Positions 51,726-58,612 of a stretch of DNA of 64,000 nucleotides are shown in pieces. This DNA comes from Sipunculus nudus. Lineage: Eukaryota; Annelida; Sipuncula; Golfingiida; Sipunculidae. The stretch covers positions 35,981,956-36,045,955 of the forward strand of contig CM049318.1 in assembly GCA_026874595.1 (NCBI GenBank), written 5' to 3'. The notes below the pieces were generated by a model. That model saw nothing but the letters and a program-made list of their open reading frames with translations. It made no database searches and had not been told where the DNA came from. Numbering within the stretch: position 1 is the stretch's first letter; each line of letters begins with the position of its first letter. The position numbers were made by a program, and so were the translations under genes.

Positions 51726-53539
51726 TTTTTTTATTATTATTACTTCAGGGTTTCTTGGTCTCAATGCTAGTTTGTTTTCTCAACGGTGAAGTAAGTATAT
51801 TATAATTTTCGAGTATGGTTACATTTTTGCTAGCATTACTTGACATTCATACAAAACGGTTTTTTGTACACTTCGTAACTTCCATTCGTGCAATGCGTGG
51901 TTTTACATTTACACACTGCGTTATTGGTTTTTCACACACTGCGTAACCTACACGGGGTAATTTGGCATTCATTCACTGCGTAATTTGACATTCATACACT
52001 GCTTAACTTGATATTCATACACTGGGTAACCTGACATTTAAACACTGCGTTACTTGAAGTTCATACACTGCGTTACTTGACATTCATGCACTGCATTACT
52101 TGATATTCATACACTGCGTTACTTGGCATTCATATACTGCGTAAATTGACATTCATGCACTGCGTTACTTGACAGTCATACACTGCGTAACTTGACAGTC
52201 ACACACTGCGTAACTTGATTTTCATACACTGCGTTACTCGGCATTCATATATTGCGTAACCTTACATTCATGCACTGTTTTACTTGATATTCATACACTG
52301 CGTAACTTGACATTCATACACTGCGTTACTTGACATCCGAAACACTGTGTAACTTGACATTCATACACTGCGTTACTTGGCATTCACACACGGCGTAACT
52401 TTACATTCGAGCACTGCGTAACATGACATTCATACCCTGCGTAACTTGACAGCTATACACTGCGTAACTTGACATTATTACACTGTGTAACTTGACATTC
52501 ATACACTGCGTCACTTGGCATTCGTTCACTGCGTAACTTGGCATTCATACACTGCGTAACTTCAAAATCATACACTGCGTTACGTGACAGTCATACACTG
52601 CGTAACTTGACATTCATACACTACAGTACTTGGCATTCACACACGGCGTAACCTGACATTCAAGCACTGCGAAACTTGACATTCATACCCTGCGTAACTT
52701 GACAGTCATACACTGCGTAACTTGACATTCATACACTGTGTAAGTTGACATTCGTTGACTGCGTTACTTGGAATTCATACACTGCGTAACGAACATTCAT
52801 ACACTGCGTAACTTGACAGTCATACACTGCGTAACTTGACATTCATACACTGCGTTACTTAACATTCATACACTTTGTAACTTAGCATTCAACACTGCAT
52901 TATTTGGCATTCCTATACTGCGTAACTTGACATACATGCACTGCGTTAATTTTACATTGTGTAACTTTAATCTTTAATTTATACTAGTTTGGACTGTTTT
53001 TTTAAAACATGTTTATTTAGGTGATATAAAGCTTTAAATATAATCATAATAGCATTCCTTAAAGTCTGCTCATTGCTATGTGTATACATAAAATATTAAC
53101 AATAAAACATCGACAATAAACTATATTATATATACAACATCTCATCACTTGAAATATACAGAAATCTATATTATTGATACTTTTGCAGGTGCAAGGTGAA
53201 TTACGAAAGAAAAAACAACGAATTTTGGCCAGCAGGAGGCGCAACAGTATATTCAACCGTGTGGCCTGGACAAGTATCTCAAGTTATTTAAGTCGCGCCC
53301 GTTACTCTCTACAGTCAATTCATTCCACGGAGCGAGCGGAAGTACCCAAAATAGCTAACGGAAAGCTGAACCACCCGAGACTCCACCATATGAGAAATAG
53401 CACGCTAGGTGGCGCTATCAGATATCACCTGCCAATCACAGAGGAGGAGGAACCGGAAACGGAGCCCATGGTTACCGGAACTGACCGGGTCCTCCCCGCT
53501 ATAACGTGTACAGCTAATGATGCCAGCACGCGAGTTTAA
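14491..53539 (+). CDS. Class B1 (secretin-family) GPCR, parathyroid-hormone-receptor-like, nine 3' exons
   Basis: The joined exons are 14491-14585, 15324-15492, 46371-46527, 48161-48221, 49199-49268, 50363-50463, 50984-51122, 51749-51790 and 53189-53539. They total 1185 bases, or 394 residues plus stop, and every junction is in phase. The protein has seven hydrophobic helices and class B hallmarks: KLHCPRN and a buried His in helix 2, FVEGLYLH in helix 3, FGWG before helix 4, CW in the second outer loop, LVPLCGVH in helix 6, and FNSFQGF followed by CFLNGEVQ in helix 7. Helix 5 to helix 7 read most like vertebrate PTH receptors. By family knowledge it is a plasma-membrane peptide-hormone receptor coupling to Gs and possibly Gq; ligand and coupling here are inferred. 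The extracellular hormone-binding domain and signal peptide are absent, so the gene must begin upstream of the window or in exons I could not recognise. PTH-receptor-like is likely; another class B1 subtype is possible. Confidence 0.9.
14634..14697. repeat. (GA)n microsatellite
   Basis: A run of about 30 GA units lies just after the donor of the helix 1 exon. The RERE-type open frame across it is not coding. Confidence 0.98.
15324..15492 (+). CDS. GPCR exon: helix 2 and first extracellular loop
   Basis: The acceptor is tttttcag and 56 codons follow the completed Lys codon. KKLHCPRNTVHINLFAAFIL is the helix 1 to helix 2 turn and helix 2, with the conserved polar His that pairs with Glu of helix 3. 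An unusually long, acidic first extracellular loop follows and ends NPEGS; a long loop here is typical of PTH-type receptors. The donor that keeps phase 0 is gttcgt, a weak match to consensus. A better donor, gtaaac, lies four bases downstream but would break the frame to the next exon. An additional loop exon inside the 31-kb intron cannot be excluded. Confidence 0.85.
15484..15800 (+). repeat. Tandem copies of the helix 2 exon donor region
   Basis: The 16 bases gagggatcggttcgta spanning the exon end and donor (15484-15499) recur exactly at 15634-15649. Looser versions occur near 15680 (ggggatcgatgcgtaaag) and 15730. Another local duplication, ttatatctga, lies at 15590 and 15625. The stretch looks like a decayed short tandem array starting at the splice donor. 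Confidence 0.5.
16030..16525 (+). mobile_element. 5'-truncated CR1-like non-LTR retrotransposon (3' end)
   Basis: Frames on the + strand give LQWLPIRQRI (about 16050), then LAPRLWNNLPYVLQSS and FKRILKTYMFKG (16255-16350). This is the conserved C-terminal tail of reverse-transcriptase proteins of CR1/Jockey-type LINEs. Frameshifts separate the pieces. A short 3' region with gtaaagtgctatggaaa follows, ending in (TGTAA)n at about 16507-16522; such simple 3' repeats are typical of CR1-type elements. The reverse transcriptase catalytic part is missing. Confidence 0.8.
16576..16603. repeat. Poly-G tract
   Basis: A run of G longer than 25 bases. Similar tracts lie at about 12,866, 29,171 and 48,595, and poly-C tracts at about 28,350, 29,388, 44,263 and 49,592. 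Confidence 0.95.
18616..19508 (+). mobile_element. Solo LTR of the same Ty3/gypsy family as the minus-strand element at 62 kb
   Basis: It begins TGTTACAG and ends CCGTAACA, an inverted terminal motif. Its 3' half aligns closely with the complement of 62,156-62,780. Shared marks are agctataaatag-type TATA box, agctgacacggaagagtgtg, ttcagtttgcctttgggat, gtgacagtggtggtatccag, an aataaa polyadenylation signal and acgtgatctgtt near the end. Two direct copies of gatggttcgggtct occur in the 5' part. No gag or pol follows; tgg at 19,517 could be a remnant primer site. No target duplication is clear. Confidence 0.82.
20803..21076. mobile_element. Inverted-repeat MITE, family B copy 1
   Basis: The left end aaaggtatggttctcagaca and the complement of the right end (gtgcccgagaatcatacttt) are inverted repeats. 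The interior agrees with the copy at 55,131-55,345 (ttgattttcat, caagaagataaaa, tacaattttgataag). Non-coding. Confidence 0.75.
21077..26464. other. Intronic sequence without recognisable features
   Basis: AT-rich intron with a (TA)n run at about 24,768-24,829 and another at 26,206-26,253. A cluster of small overlapping frames near 25,600-25,930 shows no family signature. Confidence 0.5.
26465..26706 (-). mobile_element. tRNA-derived SINE, minus strand copy
   Basis: On the minus strand the 5' part contains gcggtaaaacgctcgg and a B-box ggattcgatcc (about 26,645-26,690), indicating a tRNA-derived head. It continues with ggctataagag, a ttttctcc...ggattcctccac core and tattgtaactagtt near the 3' end. 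The order matches the + strand copy at 35,508-35,700. The RNA would be made by polymerase III and mobilised by a LINE. Confidence 0.72.
28288..29475. mobile_element. Composite repeat with GC-rich inverted ends
   Basis: The left end (caggggctaagccagagggg, ggggccatggccccctccc) is the inverted counterpart of the right end (catggccccctcccctccct, ctggctacgcccctg). Inside are a (TA)n run (28,424-28,480), poly-G and poly-C tracts and an (AAT)n run. A relative of the right end lies at 49,730-49,752 (ctggatccgcccctgg). The 132-codon frame inside is repeat-derived. Confidence 0.5.
32440..32483. repeat. (TA)n microsatellite
   Basis: A pure TA run. Confidence 0.97.
32930..33475. repeat. Decayed cgtag-rich repeat block
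   Basis: An unusually GC-balanced block in AT-rich intron, dense in ccgtag, acgtag and acgtgg (for example 33,150, 33,245, 33,307, 33,342, 33,350, 33,434 and 33,467). Several mutually overlapping minus-strand frames pass through it. It looks like an old minisatellite of short, variable period. I recognise no protein family. Confidence 0.4.
34343..34605. repeat. 131-bp tandem duplication containing (TA)n
   Basis: gaggataatgatatta, a (TA)n run, then gttgaggatatctcttccta to ttttgtcttttttt occurs at 34,343 and again at 34,474. Only a few substitutions and TA-length differences separate the copies. Confidence 0.92.
35508..35700 (+). mobile_element. SINE, + strand copy
   Basis: A tRNA-like 5' portion (gatggttgagaggttaaacg) is followed by ggctataagagttgg. 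Next comes a core with ggtttcctccaccctta, then attgtaactagttaac and a tgtaaaatatat tail. The element order equals the minus-strand copy at 26,465-26,706. It is the better preserved copy in the core but lacks an intact B-box. Confidence 0.72.
35701..41630. other. Intronic sequence without recognisable features
   Basis: AT-rich intron with scattered short open frames (for example 36,561-36,857 minus and 37,062-37,319 plus) that show no conserved motif. Confidence 0.5.
41632..41682. repeat. (TA)n microsatellite
   Basis: A pure TA run inside the large intron. Confidence 0.97.
43975..45315. repeat. Tandem pair of 600-680 bp related repeats
   Basis: Unit A (about 43,975-44,575) and unit B (about 44,639-45,315) share an ordered set of blocks: tttggaggt, attcctttgtcccc, gttctgcc-ctcgc, gaacccatg or gaactcgtg, catgaaa, gatcctt or gatcttc with tttttgaaaaaaaa, catggttatcat, gaatgtataaaaatcaa, aaaattccttaa and ataatgga. 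The 141- and 108-codon minus frames in unit A are not conserved in B. The repeat class is unknown. Confidence 0.75.
45870..46454 (+). repeat. Decayed tandem array of the helix 3 splice acceptor and exon start, period about 82 bp
   Basis: The exon landmark ttcatgacgg (46389) has counterparts at about 46305, 46221, 46140, 46060, 45978 and 45896, a regular spacing of 80-84 bases. Each unit contains a pyrimidine-rich tract or near-acceptor, then a version of the cactggcagtgtaagctg start, then an acgc-gctgg-like stretch, then cctgacc or similar. The copy at 46282-46345 is closest to the exon. The copies at 45880 and 46037 still carry AG acceptors (gtttgtttttcag, tatttttag). The units contain stops or lost frame, so only the last copy codes. 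The alignment was done by eye. Confidence 0.7.
46371..46527 (+). CDS. GPCR exon: helix 3, second intracellular loop, start of helix 4
   Basis: The exon lies between the acceptor atattttcag and the donor gtaaat. It starts HWQCKLFMTVYYYALAASLT, placing the conserved disulfide Cys at the outer end of helix 3, and continues with FVEGLYLHTLLF, the strongest class B signature. It ends FGWG in phase 1. The acceptor and first roughly 70 coding bases closely resemble several decayed tandem copies immediately upstream (45,870-46,350). Only this copy keeps the full open frame and the donor. Confidence 0.92.
46640..46990 (+). repeat. Dispersed repeat, family C copy 1
   Basis: It aligns with 63,240-63,590 over about 345 bases through gtcaaactttaaaa, ggaaacacct, aaaatattac-tattccgtg, aatttgc, tgaacgg-cta-attacc, ttagaagc, gggtggcaga and cgtactctt-gagta. 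The gagta-acgtactc segment is a small local palindrome. It shows no coding or terminal structure and lies 110 bases after the helix 3 exon donor. Confidence 0.7.
47085..47450 (+). repeat. Dispersed repeat, family D copy 1
   Basis: It starts near cattgatttgagtttgtctg, continues with tctgtccgtccgttaggttt and tttcgtttccgtgctataac, and ends gaattccacgaatttgcttg. The family recurs at 57,580-58,145, where the 5' half is duplicated. Non-coding. Confidence 0.72.
48000..48053. repeat. (AAT)n microsatellite
   Basis: Trinucleotide run about 110 bases before the helix 4 exon acceptor. A comparable (TTA)n run lies at 51,670-51,742 just before the 42-base exon. Confidence 0.93.
48161..48221 (+). CDS. GPCR exon: helix 4
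   Basis: A 61-base exon between a pyrimidine-rich acceptor (tttttttcag) and the donor gtaagt. It encodes APVFVVIPWALVRIYFEDT, helix 4 and the beginning of the second extracellular loop. Phase 1 in and phase 2 out match the neighbouring exons exactly. Confidence 0.88.
49199..49268 (+). CDS. GPCR exon: second extracellular loop and start of helix 5
   Basis: The acceptor is atttgtag and the donor gtaagt. The exon completes a Met codon and then reads CWNMNANDGFVWIIMGPVSI. The CW pair is the conserved loop Cys, which bonds to the helix 3 Cys, followed by the invariant Trp of class B receptors. The exon leaves phase 0. Confidence 0.9.
49565..49755. repeat. Repeat fragment ending in a ggatccgcccctgg motif
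   Basis: aagcggatcc followed by poly-C near 49,588 and cctggatccgcccctgg near 49,735 suggest inverted ends of a short element like the one at 28,288-29,475. The 60-codon frame inside is proline-rich repeat translation. Confidence 0.4.
50363..50463 (+). CDS. GPCR exon: helix 5 and third intracellular loop
   Basis: The acceptor is tctattccag and the donor gtaaga. It encodes INFIFFLNIFRVLFTKLMA, the cytoplasmic end of helix 5 with the conserved N-x-x-x-F/x-N-x-x-R-V-L pattern. A basic third loop rich in Arg, His and Lys follows, the G-protein contact region of this family. Confidence 0.9.
50984..51122 (+). CDS. GPCR exon: helix 6, third extracellular loop, start of helix 7
   Basis: The acceptor is tctgacag and the donor gtaaga. 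The exon encodes RLARSVLVLVPLCGVHFLAM, the PxxGxH helix 6 kink of class B receptors. A short acidic outer loop (PESDDPK) and IEMFFNSFQ at the start of helix 7 follow. It leaves phase 0. Confidence 0.92.
51749..51790 (+). CDS. GPCR micro-exon: helix 7
   Basis: A 42-base exon encoding GFLVSMLVCFLNGE between the acceptor ttacttcag and the donor gtaagt. A 42-base exon at this point is a conserved feature of vertebrate class B receptor genes. The sequence completes FNSFQGF and supplies the CFxNGEV motif. A (TTA)n run ends just before its acceptor and a 23-bp minisatellite begins shortly after its donor. Confidence 0.92.
51830..52960. repeat. 23-bp minisatellite in the last GPCR intron
   Basis: About 1.1 kb of imperfect tandem copies of a unit close to cattcatacactgcgtaactt plus ga. 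There are roughly 45 to 50 units with single-base variants (gcgtaac versus gcgttac, cattcat versus cagtcat) and occasional length changes. It sits between the 42-base helix 7 exon and the terminal exon. No open frame spans it. Confidence 0.92.
53189..53539 (+). CDS. GPCR terminal exon: helix 8 and cytoplasmic tail
   Basis: The exon follows the acceptor cttttgcag, encodes 116 residues and ends at TAA (53537-53539). It starts VQGELRKKKQRILASRRRNS, the amphipathic basic helix 8. A Ser/Arg-rich stretch follows (candidate kinase sites), then an acidic patch EEEEPETEP. The C-terminus is NDASTRV. It has no recognisable similarity to vertebrate PTH-receptor tails, which is normal for this fast-evolving region. 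Confidence 0.9.
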   Translation: MQGELRKKKQRILASRRRNSIFNRVAWTSISSYLSRARYSLQSIHSTERAEVPKIANGKLNHPRLHHMRNSTLGGAIRYHLPITEEEEPETEPMVTGTDRVLPAITCTANDASTRV

Positions 53540-54188
53540 AAGCAAGATTCTGCATGGACGTTTGATCGTTTTAGTTAGCATATGCTGATGGTATTGCTCA
53601 CTTTCTGGCCACCAGATGTCGTAGCGGTCGTGAATTCTTCGATGGCAAGACAGCCGTAGGTATCATGTTCAGTGTGAGCAAGTTCTGCATTTGAAATGTC
53701 TACAGATTGTGGTCAATTTTACAGTCGCAAAGTTTCACTCAGAATCACGACGTTCAAGATAACACATAAGGCCACCCAGTGTTACGCCTAATAATTTCCG
53801 CGTGACGCCAACAACAAATGGATCAATTTAATATTGTTTATTGGTCACTTTAAGAGATGAAACTCTTTAAGTTTGTTCCCAGTGATCTAAGTCTCAGTGC
53901 TTTAAACCTGCCAGTGCTTAATTGATGTTTATAAGTGGAAATTATTTTGTGTTATCGGACCAAAGGTTGCCAAATTATATGTTGGAACGCAATGAGAGCA
54001 TGCGCGTGGCGATACAATCATTGTTTGTGACGCGCATGCGCAAGGATTCTCTTGTTGAGAATTTGATTTTTGGATTTACCCTTGTTGTGCCGCTCATATA
54101 CGCACAAACATAATTTGTTTATTAGGAAGAGAACATGGTTCTCTACGAGGACAATGAGAATTGACGTGCCTATGTGTCGGTACACAGT

Positions 54189-54362
54189 GTTTTTGTAAAA
54201 TGTTAGAGTAACATGTGTTTGATGAAGAAAGCAGGGTATTTATTGCCAAATGAACAATGATATGCGTGAAAATTTGTTTTTGTAAAATATTAGAGTTACA
54301 TGTGTTTGATGAAGAATGCAGGGTATTTATTGCCAAATGAACAATGATATGAGTGACAAATC
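54189..54362. repeat. 87-bp tandem duplication
   Basis: gtttttgtaaaatgttagag and the following bases to aacaatgatatgcgtg are repeated once with few changes (tgttagagtaac versus tattagagttac). Confidence 0.9.
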
Positions 54363-54603
54363 AATACTTCATCAAACATGTGCATATTGTACTTATTGAA
54401 CAATAGTTGAAACAATAAGTTATCAGCAGTCATCGCTGTAATTGGGAACAGTCTTCTCAGAAAACAAAAGGACACCGAAGTGCTACCAATGGGATGCATA
54501 TGCTGTAATATCATTCAGCCAAAAAAGTCATTGGTTGTTTCTATATCTAACTCTAGATGTCGGTGTGAGCCGAAGTCACATGTCTGCCAGAAGGTGAAAC
54601 AAA

Positions 54604-54699
54604 TTTAGACTGGTACCCCGCTCTATTATGGCACCGCTGCTCCAGGCCTATCATATGCTTGGCTTGAGGGCCAAAATAGAGCAGGGTACCAGTCTAAAA
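54604..54699. mobile_element. 96-bp hairpin element
   Basis: tttagactggtaccccgctc on the left and gagcagggtaccagtctaaa on the right are near-perfect inverted repeats of 24 bp. The loop is about 48 bases (ccaggcctatcatatgcttgg). It is probably a foldback or MITE remnant; an RNA hairpin is an alternative. Confidence 0.75.
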
Positions 54700-55130
54700 C
54701 AAATTGTGAATTGAGGGATCCCGGGTTCAATTTACCTTGGACGAACATACTTACATCCCAAACTCTACGAACACTACCATTTATCTCATTACATTGCCAC
54801 ACGCATTTATGTCATTGAATATACGATGTCAATAGTTTTGTTATTGGTGGGGATGGGTCAACAGAACGTGAACGCAGGTCCCGGTATCTTTACAATCTGA
54901 TCCTCATACACAGCCATGTACACTCAGTTTTACCTATATACAATAATGATAATAACATTTCAATACAACGAATGCAATTAAAATGGACGTAGCTCATATA
55001 ATAATTGTTGCGCATGCATGTCTGTAAGAGCACGCCCTCTTGTGGAGAGATTTGGAGTTAAAACTTATCAAATACTAGAGCCTCTTAACAAAACCATAAA
55101 ATATCAGTGTAACGTAAGGCCAAAAAAATA

Positions 55131-55345
55131 AAAGGTATGGTTCTCAGGCACCGCCCGCCTCGATTTAACTCCCCCCCCCCCGTATCAAACAATTTGATTT
55201 TGATTTTCATAGTTCAAGAAGATAAAATAATACAATTTTGATAAGATTTCCTTTGTTTTATAGTGCTTTTACCTGTTTAGCAAAACAAATCTGTTATTTT
55301 CGCCCGTACTTGTTTCTGAATAAAGTGTCTGAAAACAAACCTTTT
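55131..55345. mobile_element. Inverted-repeat MITE, family B copy 2
   Basis: The left end aaaggtatggttctcaggca and the complement of tgtctgaaaacaaacctttt form terminal inverted repeats. The interior matches copy 1 at 20,803-21,076. Confidence 0.72.
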
Positions 55346-55486
55346 TTTTTTTTTGCCTAAGTCATGGGTTTTCAGGATGTGTACTTATGTAGTCCGCTCT
55401 GAGCAGAATGAACCTGTATTTAGAGTTTTCACTCTCTGAATATTTGTGATTATTTATCATTACATTTAAGAATATTTACATTTTTG

Positions 55487-55674
55487 CAGCAACGGAATGA
55501 GAAGTCCAATTTGATGTTAAATATATGTATAGTAACCGTCAGTTTGTTGGTAACTTGTGGACCATGTGATGAAGACAAATATGTTGTAACCAAAGAGAAA
55601 GGGAGGTGTGTGGAATCTTGGGACAGGATCTACCACTGGCGCCCCCGTCGGAGAAACTGTACACTACATATTGT
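55487..55674 (+). CDS. Candidate first exon of a small secreted protein
   Basis: An open frame runs through this stretch after a plausible acceptor or in a leader exon. From the internal Met (55,499) it reads MLNICIVTVSLLVTCGPCDE, which looks like a signal peptide. A Cys- and basic-rich stretch follows (ending HWRPRRRNCTLHI). A donor-like gtagtt follows at the end in phase 0. No family is recognised. It lies about 1.9 kb downstream of the receptor stop on the same strand. Confidence 0.3.
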
Positions 55675-55930
55675 AGTTCTGACTATTCTTGATATGTTTT
55701 TTTCGCATTAGTATATACATTTTAACTTATATCATTTGATAAAAAAAGTTTGTCTGAAGTTCGCTTTTTTGTGTGTTTTACATACCAGAGTAATAATTAT
55801 TGGGTTGGTACAATACAGGTGAGTTATATTTGCAAAAGGCCAGGTCAATTGTACACGCGTTGTACGCTGTGTTAGAGCGAATCAATGTATGTTGTGAACA
55901 TGTACTGCCAGTCCTCACATATTTTACCCA

Positions 55931-56176
55931 GGTATACTGATTTGGACCGCACGAGATAAAGTTCATGCCAAGCAAACCAACGGCCCCTTGTGGACGATGT
56001 ATGAGGCAACTATTATAAACGGAACCATCTATTTGAATCCTAGTCGTAACCTGGCCAAATTTGATGATCAGCAACATGTCAAGCCCATATTAAACATTAT
56101 AATGGCAAATCAACGTATTCTCTGTGAAAACCAGGTTCTTTTCTTTGACGAGACAATAGAACTAGCAACCCGGTGA
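55931..56176 (+). CDS. Candidate second exon, unknown protein
   Basis: It follows ttttacccag and is open in phase 0 for 81 codons to a TGA stop (56174-56176). It reads ILIWTARDKVHAKQ then NGPLWTMYEATIINGTIYLN and ends FFDETIELATR. The composition resembles real protein rather than repeat translation. It could join the candidate exon at 55,487-55,674. No homology is recognised and the opposite strand is also open here. Confidence 0.3.
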   Translation, partial: GILIWTARDKVHAKQTNGPLWTMYEATIINGTIYLNPSRNLAKFDDQQHVKPILNIIMANQRILCENQVLFFDETIELATR

Positions 56177-56339
56177 ATCTCCGGTGAAATATACCATAAT
56201 TTATGGAGTATCATTGGTTTCTGATTGACAACGGTCGGACGAGGTGTTAAGAATGGAAAAAAATATAAAGAATGACCGGATACGGTACAATACGCGACAC
56301 ATAAACACACACACATATATATATATATATATATGCGCA

Positions 56340-56708
56340 ATGGTATTGCTTCAGGGAACTGTGAGATGCGCACATAATTGTCAGCAAGTATTCATGTTCA
56401 GAATTTGTTTTGGGCAGTGGTCCAACACAATCAACAATAATCCTACTAAATGGTTCTTCCAAAGCAGGAATAGGCCTAAGTGGGGCTTTAGGAGGATTCT
56501 GATTCGGCTTGCCTACCATCTGGCATGTATGGTATGATGTACAATATTGTACAACATCAGTCCTGAGGTTAGGCCAATATAGAAGTGTGTACTAATTTTC
56601 TGATAAGGTTTATTTATACCTTAAAGGCCAGATAAAGGAGCCTCATTTGCCATGCTTATAATTTCATTTCGATAACTTTTAGGCACTACTATTTGATGTT
56701 TGATGGCC
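56340..56708 (-). pseudogene. Integrase fragment of the Ty3/gypsy element
   Basis: On the minus strand past the inserted transposon the frame gives YWPNLRTDVVQYC-type zinc-finger residues with CTSYHTC. It continues VGKPNQNPPKAPLRPIPALE and IIVDCVGPLPKT (the first catalytic Asp lies in VDCVGP), then LLTIMCAS. A one-base change then moves to the frame with FPEAIPLR, after which a (TA)n run ends the similarity. The second catalytic Asp and the Glu are missing. Confidence 0.8.
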
Positions 56709-57579
56709 CACTCTGCCCTGTGATATCAAAACACAGTAAGTGGTCAAAAGACAGTAACTGAGATAAGCGTGGCTGCTGAATATTGAACATATTTTCCATC
56801 ATTCTGATAGTTTTTGTTCATTAACTCGAAGTAGTTCCTGAGATATTCACTAGAGGGAGACACTAACTATATATTTGGGCAGTGGATTGAGTTAAAACAC
56901 AGTATATGTTTGTGGATACTGTGTTATGAAATCAAAATGAGAAGTTACTGTGTTCTGAATTCAAAATGAGTAGTTACTGTGTTATGAGTTAGCTTGAGCA
57001 TAGAATTGATCTGAAAGCTGTGTTTTGTTTCTTGGTTTTAGAAGATCAAGATACACATTTTTGTTTAATCGGGAACTTCAACATGTTGTGCAGCGGCAGA
57101 ACCCTTTTGGAACTCTCACAGAAGAGGCAAGGTGTGTTCATTAGCTTATATAAGTCATGCTGTATCGGCAAAAAATAATTAATGGTTACAATGAGTGATA
57201 ATAGGGGAAATAGCATTCGACTTCTAACAGTTAAATTTGGTGCCTCTATTCTGAAGGTCATAAGTTCCCCAACTGTACTGATAATTGTGATATTTATTAG
57301 GACAAGGCATGGAAGTAATATAAGTAGGTCTATTACTAGTTGTAGTTCTTGCCCTAGCATTGTGGTGTTCATAGGAAAGCAGCAGCAGCAGGCCATCGTA
57401 AAATACCAGTCCAACCAGTAAGTATATTTTCCTGTAAATAAGCAGAACCCTCCTGATGTTCTGGCAATATTTGAAACGGACCCTCAAATATTTCTACATG
57501 AAATTCAATCAATTTAGCCAGTATCTCTGCAATTATAAAGTAAATAATTTTCCTGCTGTGTGATTGCGCTATATACACG

Positions 57580-58145
57580 ACATTGATTTGGGTTTGTCTG
57601 TCTGTCCATTTGTCCGTCTAGCTGTCGATCTGTCTGTCTCTCTGTCCGTCCGTCAGGGTTTTTCGTTTCCGTGCGATAACTTCCCTAAATATTATCCGAT
57701 TTCATTCAAATTTGGGCCAGTGATTGCTCTCATGCATACCTTGGTTGGGATTGGTTTTGGGGTGTCTGGCTTCTCTCTGTCTGTCTGTCACTTTGCCTGT
57801 CAGGTTTTCGTTTCCGTGCTATAACATTCCTAAATATTATCCGATTTCATTGAGATTTTGGTCTTCGATTGCTCTCACGATACCTTGGTTAATTTGTTTG
57901 GAGTGTCTCTCTGAAAATTTATTCACAACAGCTCCAAAACAAAAATAATGAAATTTTGTTCCTATTTCACAACCAAAATTACGACATGTGGAGACATGTT
58001 AAGGGGACCATGAAAAATAAAAACTGTCACTATGGCATGTGTAGACTCTTCAGGCCAGAATAAAAACTAAAACATTGATAAGGCAAGCATGAATGACAAC
58101 AAGAGGTGGAAGCGGAGGATATGAATTCCACGAATTTGCTTGTTA
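57580..58145 (+). repeat. Dispersed repeat, family D copy 2, with internal duplication
   Basis: cattgatttgggtttgtctg, ttcgtttccgtgcgataac and cagtgattgctctcatgc match copy 1 at 47,085. The block tttcgtttccgtgctataac with ccgatttcattgagattttg recurs near 57,807. The end gaattccacgaatttgcttg is the same as in copy 1. It is nested inside the DNA transposon. Confidence 0.72.
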
Positions 58146-58555
58146 TAATTACGATGTGGATGATGATTTTTTTAAGGATTTACGTGCGGGCGTTCAGTAC
58201 AGTTATATTTTATTGTATATTAATTTTTAATTTGCAATGTTTAGCACACCTAAATAAATATTTCTGTGCCCAGTCCAGTTTCAGTTCGGAGATTTTTGGC
58301 CGAGTTACAGGAGGTTGAACTTAGTCATCTGTCCAAAAAAGCACACTAAAATTAAAATCTCAGAAACGGCTGGAGATATCATCACCAAATTTTATGCCAA
58401 TGTTTGCCACATGAGTCTTATCTGAAATTGAGGTATTGGTGACGCCATCTACATTGATCTGTTTTTTTACAAGCAAAAATGTAATTTTAGACTCTTCTAG
58501 TTATAACTGTTTTATGATGAAACTGTTAAGCTGATACAGACCTGGCTCTGCCTGG

Positions 58556-58612
58556 TGTCTAGACAGTATGTCTAGACGTCTATCGTCTAGACGTCAAGAC
58601 ACATCGTCTAGA
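58556..58612. repeat. Cluster of gtctagac palindromes
   Basis: The octamer gtctagac occurs four times in about 56 bases, along with partial copies, so the stretch can fold in several ways. Confidence 0.85.

Larger units (their letters stand above)
53540..55130. other. Receptor 3' flank with two small repeats
   Basis: The 3' untranslated region begins here; its end is not clear because no well placed AATAAA is seen soon after the stop. An 87-bp tandem duplication (54,189 and 54,276; ttgatgaagaa-gcagggtat) and a hairpin (54,604-54,699) are the only structures. Confidence 0.5.

Noticed and set aside
55778-56077. 99-codon minus frame
   Set aside because: It opposes the better supported + strand candidate exon, has no splice logic and no recognised motif.
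57046-57578. 122- and 69-codon minus frames with hydrophobic stretches
   Set aside because: Inside the DNA transposon, with stops in the continuing frame and no motif of a transposase or other known family.
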